A DNA stretch of 15,559 nucleotides from Oscillospiraceae bacterium. Lineage in GTDB: Bacteria; Bacillota; Clostridia; Oscillospirales; Acutalibacteraceae. Made by a program: the position numbers and the translations under genes. Location of the stretch: the NCBI GenBank assembly GCA_902782805.1, contig CACZON010000068.1, positions 1-15,559 on the forward strand, read 5' to 3'. Every line of letters starts with the position of its first letter. Position 1 is the first letter of the stretch. Shown here one piece after another: positions 12,044 to 15,559 of this stretch. Under the pieces are notes generated by a model that was given only the letters and a program-made list of their open reading frames with translations, was not told the DNA's origin and searched no databases.

Positions 12044-13402
12044 TTAACGGTCAATCAGCCGCCTTTTCTGCCAGTATTTCTTCTGCCAGAGCGTCATCGT
12101 GATCAGTCCGCGGACCCATTCGTCCGTCATCTGCCCGAGCCAGAGCCCGGCGACGCCGAGTCCCGCGATCGAAGAGAAAACGTAGCCGAGGCCGACGTTG
12201 CACATCCAGATCGAGCCGATCGCCACGAGCATCGGAACGAACACGTAGCCCGCGCTGCGCAGGCCGGCGTTATGGGTATGATTGAAGGAGCGCGCCGCGT
12301 GGATCGCGATATCGATCAGGAACAGCACCCGGCTGCGCGCGATGATTTCCGGATCGGAGGTAAAAATCCGCATCACCCAGGGCGAGAAGAAATACATCAG
12401 CGTCCCGAAGGTAAGATTGCAGAGCGCAACGTAGCGCCAGTTGCGGTTGACGATACGGAAGGCTTCGTCGCTTTTGCCCGCGCCGATCAGGTGGCCGGAA
12501 ATGATCTGAGTTGCGCTTCCGATGGACTGCCCCATGACGTAGGCGTAGAAATCGATGTTCTGAACGTAGGTTTTCGTTGAGATCGCAAGCGCTCCGAGCG
12601 CTGTGATAAACGAAGTCGTCACCACTTGGCCGAGGGTATAGGAAATTCCTTCCATGCCGGACATCAGCCCCACGCCGGCGATCTTTTTGAGGAACACCGC
12701 GCGCAGGCGGAACAGATCGCGCCATTCAAATCCGAACTTAAAGAGGAAGAGCATCAGAAGAAGCACGATCATCCCGAAGCTTTCGCTCAGAACGCGGACA
12801 ACCGCCACCCCGCGCACGCCGTACAGCGGCAGCTCAACCGGCCGGTAGACGACCGTATACGTTCCGAGGAAATTGATCAGGTTGTTGAAAAGAACGACGA
12901 CCATCGGGAGCTTCGCGCGTCCGTAGGAGCGGAAGACGCCGGAACACATCGCCGACACGGAAGAGATCACCGCGCAGCTTCCCACGATCCTCAGATAATC
13001 GGCCGCGTCGAAGCGCAGATCGTCGCCGAGGCCGATCCAGCCCATAAAGGTATCCGCACCGAACGAGAGAATCAGCGAAACAACCGCGCCGAGGAGGATG
13101 CTGATCGAAAGCGCGTTCATCGCGATATGCCCCGCCCGCCGCCGTTCTCCGGCGCCGAGCGTCTGATTGAGCAGCACGACCGCGCCTGCGGTCGCGATAT
13201 TGAAGAGAACGGTCGTGATATTCATGATCTGGTTGGCAACGCCGACCGAGGAGACCGCTCCGGTCGAATAATGACCGAGGATCGAGGTGTTGACCGTTCC
13301 CATCAGGGACCGCAGAACCTGCTCGATCAGAATCGGAACTGCCAGCGACAGCAGCGAATAGTTGCCTGCCGTTCGTTCCGCCGGGAGTTTTTTTGCCCGC
13401 AT
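12044..13402 (-). CDS. MATE family efflux transporter
   Basis: A 452-residue inner-membrane protein with about twelve hydrophobic segments in two related halves, typical of multidrug and toxic compound extrusion antiporters driven by Na+ or H+. The N-terminal part (LAVPILIEQVLRSLMGTVNT, then SVGVANQIMN) matches the first-helix region of MATE proteins. The second half repeats this layout (GMEGISYTLGQVVTTSFITALGA). Length is usual. The start ATG at 13402 is preceded by a moderate SD (AGGCAGG on the minus strand). It has its own promoter, is divergent from the metallophosphoesterase gene, and shares a terminator with the convergent carboxylesterase gene. The substrate is unknown; many such clostridial MATEs remain unassigned. 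Confidence 0.93.
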   Translation of the reverse strand: MRAKKLPAERTAGNYSLLSLAVPILIEQVLRSLMGTVNTSILGHYSTGAVSSVGVANQIMNITTVLFNIATAGAVVLLNQTLGAGERRRAGHIAMNALSISILLGAVVSLILSFGADTFMGWIGLGDDLRFDAADYLRIVGSCAVISSVSAMCSGVFRSYGRAKLPMVVVLFNNLINFLGTYTVVYRPVELPLYGVRGVAVVRVLSESFGMIVLLLMLFLFKFGFEWRDLFRLRAVFLKKIAGVGLMSGMEGISYTLGQVVTTSFITALGALAISTKTYVQNIDFYAYVMGQSIGSATQIISGHLIGAGKSDEAFRIVNRNWRYVALCNLTFGTLMYFFSPWVMRIFTSDPEIIARSRVLFLIDIAIHAARSFNHTHNAGLRSAGYVFVPMLVAIGSIWMCNVGLGYVFSSIAGLGVAGLWLGQMTDEWVRGLITMTLWQKKYWQKRRLIDR

Positions 13403-13456
13403 GGGTTCGACCTGCCTTCCGTTATAATTGCCGTGGGGAATAATCCCGCTGGCGTC

Positions 13457-13486
13457 ATCATATCACACGTTTGCCCCGCAAGTCAA
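13457..13486 (-). promoter_or_regulatory. Promoter of the MATE gene
   Basis: On the minus strand, TTGACT (complement of 13481-13486) and TATGAT (complement of 13457-13462) are 18 bp apart. The leader would be about 48 nt. Confidence 0.65.
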
Positions 13487-13499
13487 TACTTTGCTTTCC

Positions 13500-13540
13500 C
13501 TTGCGGCAGCACTCTCTGCGCGCTCCTTCTCTTGCGGCAG
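13500..13540. repeat. Two direct copies of CTTGCGGCAG
   Basis: Exact 10-bp copies at 13500-13509 and 13531-13540 lie 31 bp apart (about three helical turns). They sit between the divergent promoters of the MATE and metallophosphoesterase genes, where a regulator could act on either. Confidence 0.5.
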
Positions 13541-13552
13541 GGCGAAAACGGA

Positions 13553-13581
13553 TTGCGTTTCCGGGGAAACTGTGATATACT
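13553..13581 (+). promoter_or_regulatory. Promoter of the metallophosphoesterase gene
   Basis: TTGCGT (13553-13558) and TATACT (13576-13581) are 17 bp apart. TGA directly before the -10 makes it an extended -10 (TGnTATACT). Confidence 0.75.
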
Positions 13582-13612
13582 GGAAAAGAAAAAAGAGAAA
13601 GGATGACGCCCG

Positions 13613-14164
13613 ATGAAATACCTGATCGCCTCCGATATCCACGGAAGCTCTTTTTACTGCGAACAGCTGATGAAACGCTGCGAGGAAGAACAGCCGGATA
13701 AGCTCATCCTCCTCGGCGATCTGCTCTACCACGGCCCGCGCAACGCGCTGCCCGATCTTTACGATACGGAAAAGGTGCTTACCCTCCTCAACGGGATCGC
13801 GGAGAAAATCCTCTGCGTGCGCGGAAACTGCGACAGCGAAGTGGATCAGGTCGTCCTGAACTTCCCGCTGATGGCGGATTACGCGATCGTCGCCTGCGGC
13901 GAGAAAAACATCTTCGTCACGCACGGCCATATTTTCAACGAATCGCATCTGCCGCCGATGAGCCGCGGCGATATCCTGCTCCACGGCCACACCCACGTCT
14001 CCGATTTCGTGCGCCACCAGGATTACACCTATATGAACCCCGGCTCCGTTTCGATCCCGAAGGGCGGCACACCTCACGGTTATATGACTTTGGAAGACGG
14101 CGTTTTTCTCTGGAAAACGCTCGACGGCGAAGAATACCGCCGCGTCTCGGTGCAGGAGCTGTAA
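13613..14164 (+). CDS. yfcE: YfcE-type metallophosphoesterase
   Basis: A 183-residue calcineurin-like phosphodiesterase, close in length to E. coli YfcE. The di-metal motifs are complete: DIHG (D8, H10), GDLLYHGPRN (D36), GNCD (N72), THGH (H104) and GHTH (H126, H128). The sequence LLYHGPRN is characteristic of YfcE/MJ0936-like proteins, which hydrolyse phosphodiesters in vitro; the cellular substrate is unclear. It is cytosolic. The ATG at 13613 has GAAAGGA (13597-13603) 9 nt upstream and starts right at the first beta-strand. It is probably monocistronic, with its own extended -10 promoter and a terminator shared with the lipoprotein gene. Confidence 0.93.
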   Translation: MKYLIASDIHGSSFYCEQLMKRCEEEQPDKLILLGDLLYHGPRNALPDLYDTEKVLTLLNGIAEKILCVRGNCDSEVDQVVLNFPLMADYAIVACGEKNIFVTHGHIFNESHLPPMSRGDILLHGHTHVSDFVRHQDYTYMNPGSVSIPKGGTPHGYMTLEDGVFLWKTLDGEEYRRVSVQEL

Positions 14165-14196
14165 AAAAGCCGACGAAAGCCCGACGAGCCCGCATC

Positions 14197-14236
14197 AAAA
14201 AAAGCGACCGGATTTCCGGTCGCTTTTCTGCTTTTT
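14197..14236. terminator. Bidirectional terminator between yfcE and lipoprotein genes
   Basis: GCGACCGG (14204-14211) and CCGGTCGC (14216-14223) form an 8-bp stem with an ATTT loop. A run of A precedes it and TTTT follows, giving U-runs in both directions. It serves the convergent yfcE and lipoprotein transcripts. Confidence 0.85.
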
Positions 14237-14246
14237 CTGATCTTCG

Positions 14247-15308
14247 TTATTTTGTTTTGAAGAATTTCGACACGTCCTGCTTCGCCATCGCTTTTTCGTT
14301 GAATTCGATCTCGAGGCTTTCGCCGGTCTTTTCAACGAGTTCGTCGAAATCGTCCTGACGCATCTCCCTAACAAGCGCCTGGCGGTGGCTCTCGTCTGCA
14401 ACGTAGGTCACGCTCTGGTCCTTGATATCGTCCTTGAAGAGGACGTAATAGATTCCGGAGGTGGAATAATCGACCGCGGCGGCTTTTCCGATTTCCGTAT
14501 CCTTCAGGATTTTTCCGAAATCGGAGGTTTCGTCCATCTTGCCGATCGTTTCTTCGAGCTCGTATTCTTCCGCTTCCATGTTCTCACTGAAGAAATAGGA
14601 AGACTCGGTATAGAGCTTTACAAAGCCGTCCTTGTCGATCTTTCCGCTGTTGTAATCGTCGATCCAGCCGTTGATCTCCGCAAGCGCCGCCTCCAGCTCC
14701 TCGTCGGTCAGTCGGTCGCTGCCGTCTTCTTCGGTTTCCTTGTAAAGGCCGATGATCGCGTAATGATAGCTGAAATAGTTGCTTTCAAGATATTCCTTGA
14801 TGTCGGAAATCGGCGTTTCGATCTCGCCGTCCTCGCCGTAGATCGCGTCGAAGAGCTTGCTGATCGCAACCTGCTCGAGCACCGTCTTTTCATACGAGGT
14901 AAAGGCGACGCCGTACTCGTCCATCACGGTCGCCATGCTCGACCAGTAGCTCGTGGCGGTTGTTTTCGCCTGCTTCTGTTCTTCCTCGGAAAGCGAAAGG
15001 CCGCGGTCCTTCATCATCTTCTGCGCCGCGAAATAATTGCGGAGGTAGAATTTCGCGCGCTCGCGGATCCAGGTTTCGGCGTCTTCGCCGTCGATCTGCT
15101 GCTTGAGCACATCGGTCTCGCTGTCCTGCGCTTTCGTGCTCGCTTCGTTTGCGCTGTACGCCAGGAAATAGATGTAGGTTCCGATCGGGAGGGTTTCGCC
15201 GTCGTATTTTGCACTCCAGGACATCGCGGAGGATCTGCAGCCAGCCAGCGCAAACAGCGCCGCAGCCGCCAGAATCAGGGCCAGAACGGTTTTGAACGAT
15301 TTTTTCAT
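14247..15308 (-). CDS. SurA/PrsA-like lipoprotein lacking an evident PPIase core
   Basis: A 353-residue secreted lipoprotein. The signal peptide MKKSFKTVLALILAAAALFA is followed by the lipobox LAGC, with lipidation at C24, so the mature protein sits on the outer face of the membrane. The body is acidic and helical. Its order (short strand after the lipobox, YLRNYFAAQKMMKDRGLSLS, then SYEKTVLEQVAISKLFDAIY) resembles the N-terminal chaperone region of SurA/PrsA/trigger-factor-like foldases. The C-terminal FNEKAMAKQDVSKFFK also resembles foldase ends. The parvulin signature (HILL and similar) is not seen, so it may be a chaperone without isomerase activity, or only distantly related. The ATG at 15308 has AAGGAG 7 nt upstream. 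It has its own promoter and is divergent from the tRNA. Confidence 0.75.
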   Translation of the reverse strand: MKKSFKTVLALILAAAALFALAGCRSSAMSWSAKYDGETLPIGTYIYFLAYSANEASTKAQDSETDVLKQQIDGEDAETWIRERAKFYLRNYFAAQKMMKDRGLSLSEEEQKQAKTTATSYWSSMATVMDEYGVAFTSYEKTVLEQVAISKLFDAIYGEDGEIETPISDIKEYLESNYFSYHYAIIGLYKETEEDGSDRLTDEELEAALAEINGWIDDYNSGKIDKDGFVKLYTESSYFFSENMEAEEYELEETIGKMDETSDFGKILKDTEIGKAAAVDYSTSGIYYVLFKDDIKDQSVTYVADESHRQALVREMRQDDFDELVEKTGESLEIEFNEKAMAKQDVSKFFKTK

Positions 15309-15373
15309 GTCAATTCTCCTTGCGGGTCTTTTATTTTTCCCGAAAACCGGGTGTTTTCTCAGAAAGCCCTATT

Positions 15374-15402
15374 AGTATACAACATTTCTTCAAAAAGTGC
15401 AA
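15374..15402 (-). promoter_or_regulatory. Promoter of the lipoprotein gene
   Basis: On the minus strand, TTGCAC (complement of 15397-15402) and TATACT (complement of 15374-15379) are 17 bp apart. The leader of about 60 nt includes a weak CCCG/CGGG hairpin near 15339-15351. Confidence 0.65.
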
Positions 15403-15427
15403 TCCTTGACTTTTCAAAAAGAAAACC

Positions 15428-15456
15428 TTGACTTTTCCTTTTCGATGCATTATAAT
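15428..15456 (+). promoter_or_regulatory. Promoter of tRNA-Arg
   Basis: TTGACT (15428-15433), a 17-bp spacer and TATAAT (15451-15456), with an A/T-rich upstream stretch that could act as an UP element. The precursor leader would be about 18 nt. Confidence 0.85.
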
Positions 15457-15480
15457 GAAAAAGCTCTCAAAAAGAGGTAT

Positions 15481-15557
15481 GCGCTTGTAGCTCAGCTGGA
15501 TAGAGTGACTGGCTACGAACCAGTAGGTCGGGGGTTCGAGTCCCTTCAAGCGCGCCA
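15481..15557 (+). tRNA. tRNA-Arg (anticodon ACG)
   Basis: The cloverleaf is complete. The acceptor GCGCTTG (15481-15487) pairs with CAAGCGC (15547-15553), the discriminator is G and CCA is encoded. The D arm is AGCTCAGCTGGATAGAGT. The anticodon stem ACTGG/CCAGT holds the loop CTACGAA, giving anticodon ACG, whose A34 is normally deaminated to inosine to read CGU, CGC and CGA. The T loop is TTCGAGT; its stem GGGGG/CCCTT contains two G-U pairs at the base. Confidence 0.96.
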
Positions 15558-15559
15558 GA

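Noticed and set aside
12626..13606. Rightward frame of 326 codons opposite the MATE gene
   Set aside because: It is His, Arg and Glu-rich antisense of hydrophobic codons and runs across the divergent promoter region.
15331..15549. Leftward 72-codon frame beginning MKGLEPPTYWFVASHS
   Set aside because: Its first part is the antisense of the tRNA-Arg gene, a well-known source of spurious protein predictions; the rest covers two promoters.

Overview
The window looks like chromosomal DNA of a GC-rich Firmicute of the Clostridia type, probably an uncultured gut-associated lineage. This is an inference from gene content and signals. Promoters are AT-rich with near-consensus -35/-10 boxes, Shine-Dalgarno (SD) sites are strong AAGGAG types, uvrB carries a Gram-positive LexA (DinR) box, and a lipoprotein has a classical lipobox. 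No plasmid, phage, transposon, CRISPR or riboswitch signature was seen, and the density is that of an ordinary core chromosome.

Layout, left to right. Positions 1-235 hold the 5' end of a leftward class II fructose-bisphosphate aldolase gene with its promoter. A rightward Cof-type HAD phosphatase (341-1183) converges on a leftward RluA-family pseudouridine synthase (1213-2184). The latter is divergent from radC (2315-3142). Next is a rightward uvrB-uvrA SOS operon (3279-8057), with a perfect consensus promoter and a LexA box at the start site.

From 8125 to 10246 is a tight three-gene cluster: a Cys-rich DUF5685-like protein, a J-domain protein that overlaps it by 4 nt and ends in an extraordinarily Cys-rich tail, and a small polytopic membrane protein. 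A strong terminator closes the cluster. It is the least understood part of the window. The DUF5685-like protein carries two Asp-rich motifs resembling those of squalene/phytoene synthases.

The right part holds a cytoplasmic type-B carboxylesterase (10431-11972) facing a leftward MATE transporter (12044-13402) across a bidirectional terminator. A YfcE-type metallophosphoesterase (13613-14164) then faces a leftward SurA/PrsA-like lipoprotein (14247-15308) across another. A tRNA-Arg(ACG) with its own promoter and encoded CCA closes the window (15481-15557).

Functionally the window mixes housekeeping (glycolysis, rRNA/tRNA modification and translation), DNA repair (UvrB/UvrA), envelope functions (MATE, lipoprotein) and one uncharacterised J-domain cluster. 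No stretch above 300 bases lacks a gene.
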